DNA of 8,383 nt from Candidatus Sulfopaludibacter sp. SbA3 (GCA_945861845.1 CAMAWS010000114.1:1-8383), one strand, 5' to 3'; positions 1 to 6,248 are shown, counted from the stretch's first letter. The notes: generated by a model not told the origin, from the letters alone. A program made the numbers and translations.

Positions 1-2
1 GT

Positions 3-92
3 CCCCAGATCACTCCGCAGAAATCGGCGTCGACGATGACGACTCTCGAAGATCTCCTGTTCGTCGTAAACACCGTGGTGCCTGCACTCTAA
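3..92 (+). CDS. Possible C-terminal tail of an unidentified protein (partial)
   Basis: One plus-strand frame is open from the left edge to a TAA at 90-92, giving about 29 residues that end in the hydrophobic stretch LEDLLFVVNTVVPAL. A second frame is also open across this region, to a TAA near position 176, so the openness alone is weak evidence. I prefer the first because its residue composition is more protein-like. No family can be named from so short a piece, and it may not be coding. Confidence 0.25.
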   Translation, partial: PQITPQKSASTMTTLEDLLFVVNTVVPAL

Positions 93-114
93 GCAAGCAG
101 CGGAAAGACGGCAG

Positions 115-135
115 TGTCCATGCATTTTCTGGACA
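115..135. repeat. Small inverted repeat (TGTCCA / TGGACA)
   Basis: TGTCCA (115-120) and TGGACA (130-135) are perfect 6-bp arms around a 9-base spacer. It lies between the possible gene tail ending at 92 and the stop of the minus-strand hydrolase at 217. It could be a weak hairpin terminator or a protein-binding site, but there is no T-run next to it. The rest of 93-216 shows nothing I can assign. Confidence 0.3.
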
Positions 136-216
136 GAGAGTGAACCCGAACAGAAGTGGTTTGGAATCAACGTAATTTGGAATTCGCCATCACCCAGCGG
201 GAGCAGGAGTGAAAGC

Positions 217-1173
217 TTACTTCAACGCAGCAATAAAAGCTTTCATCTCACGAATCACGTCCCCCTCGTTAGTCAGGAAGACGTAGTGACCCACGTTTGG
301 CATACGGACGACGTGCGCGGTCGGCACGCCCTCTTCAAAAGCCTTCGCTACCCTCTCCTTAGACGGCTGCGCTACAGCCAGGATACGGCGTACTTCAGGA
401 TCTTCAGTGGTATTCCACCACGGCCCCAGGTCCTGCGGGACCGCAATGAAGGCGAGCGCCGGAGCCCGGATGCCGGCGAACTTCTTCATGCCCGCCAGAG
501 TCGCCTGAAAAACGCGCGGGGGCACGCTTGATTTCCCCACGCTTCCATCAGGAGTCGGTATCCGTTGCATGCGGTATTCGGCTTCTGGAAACGTACGGCC
601 GTTATACCGATTGTCGTAGGCTTGATAGGCAGCAAAGCTAGCCCGGTCCGCCGAGCTAGGCGCCGGCATCCGGCTTGCTGCCATTTCTAGCTGGGTATTC
701 ATTTCCTTAAGGTGCTCCAGACTCGGTCCCTTGCCGTTATCGAAGGAATATGGAAACACCGCGTCGAAATAGACCAACCCGGTCACGCGATCGGAATGCC
801 GGGAGCCGATCGAGCTCATTTCCGAACCCGCGTAGGAGTGTCCCGCCAGGACGGGTCGGGTCAGCTTCAGCGAGTCGAGGACGGCAAGAACGTCGTCACC
901 CAGCCGATCCGCATCATAACCGGTGGCGGGAACGCTGGACGCGCCGAACCCACGTCGGGTGATTCCATACACATGGTAGTTAGCGGTGAGTCTTGGCGCG
1001 AAATCATCGTAAACGTGAGCGGTGTTTCCGAGCCCGGCGAGAAGGACCAGGGACAGGCCGGTGCCACCCCAATCGAGCACCTCCAGGCCGCTAAGAGCCG
1101 CTAAGAGCCGTTGACCCCTTCGGCGCCTGAATGTAAGATCACGGGCACTCCTCACGTCCTGTACGAAAAACAT
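217..1173 (-). CDS. Alpha/beta hydrolase, apparently without a signal peptide
   Basis: An alpha/beta-hydrolase fold enzyme; substrate not deducible. Numbering from the ATG at 1173, the core starts near residue 30 with LEVLDWGGTG, followed by the oxyanion-side segment LAGLGNTAHV. The nucleophile elbow GHSYAG puts the catalytic Ser at 113. The acid is probably Asp137 in YFDAVFP, and the catalytic His is 296 in VGHYVF. Length (318 aa) is normal for the family. The start is uncertain: the frame stays open to a GTG at 1236, inside the divergent cytochrome gene. ATG 1173 and GTG 1155 are alternatives, and none has a convincing ribosome-binding site. The first 30 residues are Arg-rich and unlike an export signal, whereas relatives I recall are exported, so the 5' end may have been replaced or truncated. 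The catalytic part looks intact. Confidence 0.82.
   Translation of the reverse strand: MFFVQDVRSARDLTFRRRRGQRLLAALSGLEVLDWGGTGLSLVLLAGLGNTAHVYDDFAPRLTANYHVYGITRRGFGASSVPATGYDADRLGDDVLAVLDSLKLTRPVLAGHSYAGSEMSSIGSRHSDRVTGLVYFDAVFPYSFDNGKGPSLEHLKEMNTQLEMAASRMPAPSSADRASFAAYQAYDNRYNGRTFPEAEYRMQRIPTPDGSVGKSSVPPRVFQATLAGMKKFAGIRAPALAFIAVPQDLGPWWNTTEDPEVRRILAVAQPSKERVAKAFEEGVPTAHVVRMPNVGHYVFLTNEGDVIREMKAFIAALK
1088..1110. repeat. Tandem 10-bp direct repeat
   Basis: The unit CTAAGAGCCG occurs at 1091-1100 and again at 1101-1110, preceded by a partial copy (CCG, 1088-1090). It lies at the junction between the conserved hydrolase core and its non-conserved N-terminal extension, immediately upstream of the promoter candidate at 1111. 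A 10-bp duplication is not a multiple of three, so it shifts the upstream hydrolase frame. Removing one copy on paper does not uncover a signal peptide; it exposes a TGA instead. Confidence 0.7.
1111..1139 (+). promoter_or_regulatory. Sigma-70-like promoter for the cytochrome-dehydrogenase cluster
   Basis: TTGACC (1111-1116) matches the -35 consensus at five of six positions. TAAGAT (1134-1139) matches the -10 at four of six, and the spacer is exactly 17 bases. Transcription would start near 1146, leaving about 47 bases before the cytochrome ATG at 1193, with a GAAAGG ribosome-binding site at about 1179-1184. The promoter lies inside the N-terminal end of the divergent hydrolase frame, which makes that end doubtful as coding. 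Pattern match only. Confidence 0.45.
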
Positions 1174-1192
1174 CAGGCGAAAGGCCGGACTT

Positions 1193-1957
1193 ATGTGGGC
1201 GTTTCGAACCAGTATCATTCTACTAATGACGGGCACGCTGCTCGCGCAGCAGCACAGCTACACTCCTGCCGAGATCCAGGACGGCAAGCTGCTGTTTGAC
1301 GCGAATTGCGGCAATTGCCACGGCGCCGACGGCAATGCGATAACCGGTGCTGAAGTGGGCCAGGGACGGTTTCGGCGCGCGAACTCGGACGAGGATCTGG
1401 TTAACCTTATACGGACAGGCATACCGGGTACGGCGATGCCGCCGCACACTTTCAACGATACCCAACTTGGAACCGTCGTAGCCTTTCTGCGAAACATGTC
1501 GGCGCCCGGCGCGGCTGCCACGACTAACACAGGCAATGCCCCGGCGAGTAATGCGGCCGGCGGACAGGCGATTTTTGAAGGCAAAGGACAGTGCCTGAAT
1601 TGCCACAGCGTTAAAGGCGTTGGCTCCAGGCTCGGGCCCAATCTCACGCAAATTGGCGCAGCGCGGCCTTCCGCAGCTGAAATCCAGCGGTCGATTGTTG
1701 ATCCCGGCGCGGAAATTCGGGCTGAAAACCGGTTCTTCCGCGCGGTCACGCAGCGGGGCGTTACGAGCACAGGAAGGCTGCTCAACCAGGACACATTTTC
1801 GATTCAGCTTATGGATTCGGGAGAGCAACTCGTCTCGTTGATGAAATCGAACTTACGCGAATACGGCCCGGTACCCACACCGATGCCGTCGTATCGCGAC
1901 AGGCTCACGGCACAGGAACTGACCGACCTCGTCAGCTATCTGGTCTCGCTCAGATGA
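1193..1957 (+). CDS. Exported diheme cytochrome c
   Basis: A periplasmic c-type cytochrome of 254 aa, probably the electron acceptor of the PQQ dehydrogenase encoded next. Residues 1-18 form a signal peptide (Arg5, hydrophobic run, cleavage near LLA-QQ). Haem domain 1 has Cys39-Gly-Asn-Cys42-His43 with Met82 (TAMPP) as likely axial ligand. An Ala/Asn-rich linker spans about 104-123. Haem domain 2 has Cys134-Leu-Asn-Cys137-His138 and likely ligand Met231 (PTPMPSY). Domain 2 holds a beta-rich insert of about 50 residues (VGSRLGPNLTQIG, then IVDPGAEI and TSTGRLLNQDTFSIQL) typical of the Pirellula/Verrucomicrobium-type haem domain (TIGR02603-like). Domain 1 is an ordinary small class I cytochrome c. 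The start is supported by an upstream GAAAGG and by the signal peptide. Both haem sites are complete. Confidence 0.93.
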   Translation: MWAFRTSIILLMTGTLLAQQHSYTPAEIQDGKLLFDANCGNCHGADGNAITGAEVGQGRFRRANSDEDLVNLIRTGIPGTAMPPHTFNDTQLGTVVAFLRNMSAPGAAATTNTGNAPASNAAGGQAIFEGKGQCLNCHSVKGVGSRLGPNLTQIGAARPSAAEIQRSIVDPGAEIRAENRFFRAVTQRGVTSTGRLLNQDTFSIQLMDSGEQLVSLMKSNLREYGPVPTPMPSYRDRLTAQELTDLVSYLVSLR

Positions 1958-2165
1958 GCGCACCAGCCGCGGAGCGGCGAAATAGCGTTAGCCACGGGCG
2001 TCAGCCCGTGGTTGACCCAACGACGGAAAACCAGCACCGCAGGTGCGGCATAGCACGATACTGGCATGCCGTGTCGCCCCGATGGGGCTGGACTTAACGT
2101 GCTCGTTTGAACCCACGGGCTGACGCCCGAGGCTAACATATTCCGCCGCTACGCGGCTTTAGCGC
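1958..2165. repeat. 208-bp concentric palindrome of six GC-rich hairpins (REP-like cluster)
   Basis: The element begins on the base after the cytochrome stop codon. It holds six short hairpins: 1966-1978, 1992-2011, 2034-2046, 2076-2088, 2113-2132 and 2145-2157. They are arranged as mirror pairs. The left arm (GCGC, then AGCCGCG, AGCGGCG, GTTAGCC) matches the reverse complement of the right arm. The 25-base arms 1987-2011 and 2113-2137 differ at one base. The inner pair is GCACC-GCA-GGTGC against GCCCC-GAT-GGGGC, where the changed base pair is still paired. The centre contains GGCATGCC (2063-2070). This resembles REP/REPIN clusters spread by RAYT transposases, though no RAYT is in the window. 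It sits between two genes likely to work together, so it may attenuate or stabilise their transcript. Confidence 0.8.
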
Positions 2166-2234
2166 GAAGCGTGAACGCGATGGCGCGACACCTGAATCAA
2201 TGGGCGCAGTCATCGAGGAAAGGCAGGCATCCTA

Positions 2235-3866
2235 ATGATCGCACGCGCACTTTTACTCATCACTCTTTCGGCGGCCGCTCTCCACGCCCAGGTGACATTC
2301 GATCGCATCCTCCGTGCGAACCAGGAGCCGCAGAACTGGCTCACTTATTCGGGAACCCTTTCCGGGCAACGCCACAGCCAGTTGACCCAGATCACGCCGA
2401 ACAATGCAAAGAACCTCGAGTTGCAGTGGGTTTACCAGGTTCGATCGCTGGGACGGAGTGACAAGTTTGAAGCCACGCCGCTGGTCGTGGACGGAGTCAT
2501 GTACACGGTGAGTCCTCCGAACGACGTGGTTGCGCTTGATGCGGCGACGGGACGGGTCTTCTGGATTTATTCGCATACGCCATCGGACCAGGCGAGGCTC
2601 TGCTGCGGCCGCGTGAATCGCGGCCTGGCCATTCTCGGCGACACGCTCTACATGGGAACGATCGACGCGCACCTTCTTGCCATCGACGCAAAATCCGGGC
2701 GCCTGGTATGGGATGTTGCCGTCGCAAAACCTGAAGCGGGATATGCGTTCACGATGGCGCCACTCGTGGTGAAAGACAAAATCATCATGGGGCCCGCAGG
2801 CGGCGAATACGGGATTCGCGGGTTCCTGGCGGCATTCGATGCGAAAACAGGCAAGGAAGCGTGGCGCTTCAACACGATTCCCGGCCCTGGCGAACCCGGG
2901 CACGATACATGGACAGCCAATACCTGGCAGACCGGCGGCGGATCCGTTTGGGTGACCGGATCGTATGATCCGGATCTGAACAATTTGTACTGGGGCATCG
3001 GAAACCCGGGGCCGGACTGGAACGGCGACTCGCGGCCCGGCGACAATCTCTACACCGACTCCGTCATCGCGCTGGATGCAGACACCGGCAAGCTCAAGTG
3101 GCATTACCAGTTCACGCCGCATGACGAATTCGATTTCGACGCCGTGCAGGTTCCCGTGCTTACCGATATCGTGTGGGACGGCAGCCAGCGCAAGGTCATG
3201 CTGTGGGCAAACCGGAATGGTTTCTGGTATGTGATCGACCGCGTCTCGGGCCAGTTCCTGATGGGCAAGCCATTCGCGAAGGTAAACTGGGCCAGCGGGT
3301 TCGATGAAAAAGGCCGCCCCCTCAAAGTCCTGGCTCCAAGCCTTGAAGGAACACGGATTTACCCGAACAACCAGGGCGCCACCAACTGGTACTCTCCGTC
3401 CTACAGTCCGCGGACCGGTTACTTTTACATACCAAGCTGGATGGATACCTATTCGGTTTATCGCAAAGACAAACCTGTCGAATACACGGAAGGCCAGCAG
3501 TTCACAGGCATCTTTCCGACCATGCAAATGCCGGCGCTGGTCGCCCGGCCCACCAACAACCGCCTTCCCGAAGATGGTTATGGAGCAATTCAGGCGTTCG
3601 ATCCGCGATCCGGCGAAAAGAAGTGGGAATTCAAGATGACCGACGTGACCGACAGTGGCGTTCTCTCCACGGCTTCGGACGTGGTTTTCGCCGGCGGGCG
3701 AGAAGGCTATTTCTTCGCCCTCAATGCCCGGACCGGAGAGGCCCTGTGGAAAGCGATGCTGGGCGGTCAAATTGCCTCGGGTCCAATATCCTATTCGGTA
3801 GGAGGCCGGCAGTTCGTCGCCGTGTGTGCGGGAAATGGAATGTTTGTTTTTGCGTTACGCCAGTAG
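2235..3866 (+). CDS. PQQ-dependent alcohol dehydrogenase, predicted lanthanide type
   Basis: A periplasmic quinoprotein of 543 aa that should oxidise an alcohol using PQQ and pass electrons to a cytochrome c. Residues 1-19 are a signal peptide ending ALHAQ. Beta-propeller tryptophan-docking repeats (A-x-D-x-x-[TS]-G-x-x-x-W) lie at 100-110, 149-159, 200-210, 279-289, 454-464 and 495-505, the last with Asn for Asp. Cys123-Cys124 is the adjacent disulphide of the methanol/ethanol dehydrogenase family. Metal ligands align as Glu191 (GGEYGIRG), Asn257 (GIGNPGP) and catalytic Asp300 (TPHDEFDFD). Asp302, two residues on, is the extra ligand of lanthanide enzymes; calcium methanol dehydrogenases have Ala and calcium ethanol dehydrogenases Ser there. 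There is no fused haem domain, in keeping with the separate cytochrome upstream. GAGGAAAGG (2215-2223) precedes the ATG. It is slightly shorter than the roughly 600-aa methanol dehydrogenases. The alcohol substrate is unknown. Confidence 0.93.
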   Translation: MIARALLLITLSAAALHAQVTFDRILRANQEPQNWLTYSGTLSGQRHSQLTQITPNNAKNLELQWVYQVRSLGRSDKFEATPLVVDGVMYTVSPPNDVVALDAATGRVFWIYSHTPSDQARLCCGRVNRGLAILGDTLYMGTIDAHLLAIDAKSGRLVWDVAVAKPEAGYAFTMAPLVVKDKIIMGPAGGEYGIRGFLAAFDAKTGKEAWRFNTIPGPGEPGHDTWTANTWQTGGGSVWVTGSYDPDLNNLYWGIGNPGPDWNGDSRPGDNLYTDSVIALDADTGKLKWHYQFTPHDEFDFDAVQVPVLTDIVWDGSQRKVMLWANRNGFWYVIDRVSGQFLMGKPFAKVNWASGFDEKGRPLKVLAPSLEGTRIYPNNQGATNWYSPSYSPRTGYFYIPSWMDTYSVYRKDKPVEYTEGQQFTGIFPTMQMPALVARPTNNRLPEDGYGAIQAFDPRSGEKKWEFKMTDVTDSGVLSTASDVVFAGGREGYFFALNARTGEALWKAMLGGQIASGPISYSVGGRQFVAVCAGNGMFVFALRQ

Positions 3867-5019
3867 AGTCGTACCTGGTTTCCTGGTCGTATTCGTCCTG
3901 TCCGCGGGACAGACATATGCCCAGTCCGCGTATGTTCAGGAAGGCGACCGGGTAGAAGCGCGGTTCCGCACGTTTCGAAACCAACTGGATCAGTTTTATC
4001 GCTCGCTCCGCTCCACTGTTGAACAGAACGCTCCCTCGTTGCTGCCCGAACTTCAGGACGCTCCCCCGCAGCCGGTCGTATTCGGATATCAATTGGTCCC
4101 ACGGATTTCGGATTCTCCGGCCGCCGGTAACGCCGCGCCGATTGCGTCGTTCTCTTACAGTTGGCCGATCACTCAAGGCTATATCGATAATGAAGGCGTC
4201 CGGCTCGCGCGCGCCCAGCAGGACCTGCGTCAGATCGGCGATACCGAAGGGGCCGGCGATCCTGCAGTACTTTTGAAGCTGATTGGCGATTACCGCAATA
4301 TCGTGACGAACCAGGGCACCATCGATCAGTACATTCAGTACAACCGTTTCTGGCAACGCTCGATCGCGCAGGATCGATCGCGGTTCGATCAGATGACGAA
4401 GCTCTACGAAGTCTTGAAGTCGGGCTTGCCTGCCGCCGCCGCGGCAGTCCAGCAGATTCTCGGCAAGCCCGACGTTCCATCGTTTGTCGGGATCGTTCGA
4501 CGGGGGACGGAACGCGTGCTCCTTCGAGTTCCACTTTATACAGATATCGAAGATCAGGATTTCCTGGCCGAAGCCAAGCAATCGATCGAGGGAATGTGGC
4601 GGGCAACCGAGGCCGGCATTGAATATGCCATTGAAGTCGATATGCGCCGCGTTCCAGCATCGCAGCTGTATCGGGCAGGAACCGTTCCGCGCCGCGGAGA
4701 TCATCTGGACTTGCGCGCGCATACCGGACGCTTTCCAGACGATGGGGCCGTGTTAACCACCGGCGCCGAGGCTACGCACAGCCTGGTGGGACGTTATGTA
4801 GCCCTCGGCCCGGGAGATCTCTCGAGCCGCACTCTTGCTCACGAGTTCGGGCACTTGCTGGGGTTCCGCGATGGCTACATCCGCGGATATCAGGATCTTG
4901 GCGAGAGAGGTTTCGAGATTCTCGAACTAACCTCGGTGTTTGACGACATCATGACTGCGCCACGGCAAGGCAACGTGCGGGCAGCCCACTTCAAATTGAT
5001 CCTGGACGAGCTGCGATAA
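3835..5019 (+). CDS. Exported metzincin-like zinc metalloprotease with unknown N-terminal region
   Basis: A 394-aa protein from the ATG at 3835 (a GTG at 3826 would add three residues). Residues about 8-30 form a signal peptide (FLVVFVLSAGQTYAQ). Residues about 35-210 are rich in Gln, Arg and Asp, look largely helical, and match no family I know. The C-terminal part from about 218 looks like a protease: HEFGHLLGFRD gives His336, Glu337, His340, Gly343 and Asp346, the HExxHxxGxxD zinc motif with Asp as third ligand, as in snapalysin (M7). Met373 in DDIMTAP is placed as a Met-turn. This suggests a secreted metzincin, but peptidase activity is not shown and the target is unknown. The start overlaps the dehydrogenase stop by 32 bases, so the two are probably translationally coupled; no strong ribosome-binding site is visible. 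Confidence 0.85.
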   Translation: MECLFLRYASRVVPGFLVVFVLSAGQTYAQSAYVQEGDRVEARFRTFRNQLDQFYRSLRSTVEQNAPSLLPELQDAPPQPVVFGYQLVPRISDSPAAGNAAPIASFSYSWPITQGYIDNEGVRLARAQQDLRQIGDTEGAGDPAVLLKLIGDYRNIVTNQGTIDQYIQYNRFWQRSIAQDRSRFDQMTKLYEVLKSGLPAAAAAVQQILGKPDVPSFVGIVRRGTERVLLRVPLYTDIEDQDFLAEAKQSIEGMWRATEAGIEYAIEVDMRRVPASQLYRAGTVPRRGDHLDLRAHTGRFPDDGAVLTTGAEATHSLVGRYVALGPGDLSSRTLAHEFGHLLGFRDGYIRGYQDLGERGFEILELTSVFDDIMTAPRQGNVRAAHFKLILDELR

Positions 5020-5038
5020 AGAAAAGCGCGCGCGGTCT

Positions 5039-5122
5039 GTGGGCGCGACGCTTCAGCGTCGTGCCAGGTTCAAACAGAAATTATTGTTGAAGCCTGGCAC
5101 GGGGCTGAAGCCCCGCGCCCAC
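5039..5122. repeat. 84-bp two-hairpin palindrome between convergent genes
   Basis: Arms 5041-5068 and 5093-5120 are 28-base inverted copies differing at four positions, with a further GT/AC pair outside. Each arm folds on its own: 5044-5051 with 5056-5063 around TTCA, and 5098-5105 with 5110-5117 around TGAA. The differences are paired changes: GACGC/GCGTC on the left against GGGGC/GCCCC on the right, so both small hairpins stay intact. It lies between the stops of the protease (5019) and the convergent hydrolase (5148) and may act as a two-way transcription stop. It resembles a REP doublet of the same general kind as the 1958-2165 cluster. Confidence 0.75.
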
Positions 5123-5147
5123 TGGTAGAAGTGCTGTCCTTGTTTCT

Positions 5148-6089
5148 TTACTGTCCGTCCGGCAGCGCCCGCAGCCTCTGGGCCTCGGCGCGCATTTCGT
5201 TGTAGAACGAAGCCAGCCGGGCGTCCGGCATGGTGATGTTAAAGCCAAGATCCGTCTGCGCAATTTCGTAGAACATCTGCGCCCGGTTCACATTGCGTCG
5301 TGCGACGGTGATGGAGCGCTCAACGAAGAGTTCCACCTTGGTCTTGTATTGAAGGAACTCATCCCTGGTCATCGGATTGCCGTGACCCGGAATTAAGGTG
5401 TCGAAATCCAGCTTCTGTATTTCGTTCAGCGAACGAACCAAGCCCAGCATGCTTCCGCCGTTCGGATAATCGCAGTTCGGCGCCTGCGGCCCGACCACCT
5501 CATCACCTGCCGCGACCACTTTCACATCCGGGAAATAGACGATGGTGTCGCCGCCCGTGTGACCCGCTGCGTAATGATGGGCCTCCACGGCAACGTTGCC
5601 CAGACGAACGACGTGGTCTTTCGCATACGTAACGCTCGGAACGTCCGGCTTTCCAGCAGCCGACGTATATGTTTTCAGGCTCTCAGCCAGCCCTTCGTGG
5701 GCAATAACCTGTGTACCCGCAGCCTTGAAACTTGCTGTATTTCCGCTGTGATCCTGATGCACGTGGGTGATATACGCAAACTTAACGGGCTGCTGCGTGA
5801 CGCTGCGGATCTGGGCCATCAGCGCGTTATAGTTCTGCTCTCCCAGATTCTTGGTATCTACGATCGCTACGCCGTCATTGGTGACGCGAACGCTCGTATT
5901 TCCGCCAATGCCGGTGACCACATAAAAGCCCGGCTTGATCTGCCGGATTGCCGGCGGCGCCTGATTGGCTCCACCGCCTGCGGGAGCCGCCTGGCCGGCG
6001 GCAGGGGCCTGCAGGGGTTCGGCCAATGCCAACGTAGCTGCGACAAGCATCACCGCCACAAGAGTCGTAAGGAGCACTTTCTTTCGCAC
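5148..6089 (-). CDS. Exported metallo-beta-lactamase-fold hydrolase
   Basis: A 313-aa MBL-fold metallohydrolase, probably periplasmic. The start is the GTG at 6089: AGGAGGA (6096-6102) lies six bases upstream and the protein then begins MRKKVLLTTLVAVMLVAATLALAE, a clean signal peptide. A TTG at 6107 would start upstream of that site and is unlikely. An Ala/Gly/Pro-rich linker covers about 25-47. Metal ligands are His109, His111, Asp113 and His114 (THVHQDH), His177 (GHTGGDT), Asp196 (AAGDEV) and His236 (IPGHGNP). This is the full dinuclear set with the Asp bridging ligand seen in glyoxalase II-like and many other MBL hydrolases. The active site therefore looks intact. I cannot tell the substrate; nothing points to beta-lactams. 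It is transcribed toward the protease gene and away from the DUF6152-like gene. Confidence 0.9.
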   Translation of the reverse strand: MRKKVLLTTLVAVMLVAATLALAEPLQAPAAGQAAPAGGGANQAPPAIRQIKPGFYVVTGIGGNTSVRVTNDGVAIVDTKNLGEQNYNALMAQIRSVTQQPVKFAYITHVHQDHSGNTASFKAAGTQVIAHEGLAESLKTYTSAAGKPDVPSVTYAKDHVVRLGNVAVEAHHYAAGHTGGDTIVYFPDVKVVAAGDEVVGPQAPNCDYPNGGSMLGLVRSLNEIQKLDFDTLIPGHGNPMTRDEFLQYKTKVELFVERSITVARRNVNRAQMFYEIAQTDLGFNITMPDARLASFYNEMRAEAQRLRALPDGQ

Positions 6090-6124
6090 GATGGATCCTC
6101 CTAGCAAAAATTAACGTAAGGTTG

Positions 6125-6142
6125 AGAATGGGTGCACATTCT
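6125..6142. promoter_or_regulatory. Palindrome over the start region of the MBL promoter
   Basis: AGAATG (6125-6130) and CATTCT (6137-6142) are perfect 6-bp arms around GGTGCA. The site covers most of the minus-strand -10 box (6138-6143) and the expected transcription start near 6131. A repressor bound here could block the promoter. No regulator gene is in the window. Confidence 0.3.
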
Positions 6143-6166
6143 AACCTGTCTCTATCAATGTGTCAC
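6138..6166 (-). promoter_or_regulatory. Sigma-70-like promoter of the MBL hydrolase
   Basis: Read on the minus strand, GTGACA (6161-6166) matches the -35 consensus at five of six positions. TAGAAT (6138-6143) matches the -10 at five of six, and the spacer is exactly 17 bases. The predicted leader is about 42 bases and ends at the AGGAGGA ribosome-binding site in front of GTG 6089. This is the best promoter match in the window. Confidence 0.6.
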
Positions 6167-6179
6167 CAGTGGAACTGGT
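6165..6179. promoter_or_regulatory. 15-bp palindrome next to the -35 box
   Basis: ACCAGT-GGA-ACTGGT has perfect 6-bp arms with a 3-base centre. It overlaps the upstream edge of the minus-strand -35 box (6161-6166). The spacing suits an activator or repressor dimer. It could serve the MBL gene, the divergent DUF6152-like gene, or both. Confidence 0.3.
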
Positions 6180-6248
6180 CCGCTCTAGACAGCGGTACAA
6201 ACCCCGAAAATGCTCATAAATTTGGATGGCAAATGCCGCGATACACCG

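Noticed and set aside
1223..1828. Minus-strand open frames opposite the cytochrome gene
   Set aside because: Arg-rich shadow translations. The plus strand has two CxxCH motifs and axial Met candidates.
1958..2165. CRISPR array
   Set aside because: The repeats are inverted and of differing sequence, with no equal-length direct repeats and spacers and no cas gene.
1958..2165. Insertion sequence or transposon ends
   Set aside because: The inverted arms enclose only about 100 bases with no transposase frame, so a non-autonomous REP-like element fits better.
3075..3086. Asp281/Asp283 in the DADTG segment as the catalytic Asp-x-Asp
   Set aside because: This segment is a propeller tryptophan-docking repeat. 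Counting through the methanol dehydrogenase sequence as I recall it puts the catalytic Asp in the later HDEWD segment, here Asp300.
2253..3770. Long minus-strand open frame of 505 codons opposite the PQQ dehydrogenase
   Set aside because: It mirrors the codon structure of the dehydrogenase, has no recognisable domain, and the plus strand has complete catalytic motifs and a signal peptide.
3721..4722. Minus-strand open frame of 333 codons opposite the metzincin gene
   Set aside because: Low-complexity translation with no motif. The plus frame has a signal peptide and zinc motif, and this frame would also run into the dehydrogenase end.
5148..6089. True beta-lactamase or antibiotic resistance gene
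   Set aside because: The HxHxDH site with a bridging Asp is general to MBL hydrolases. The protein carries no feature specific to class B1/B2 beta-lactamases.
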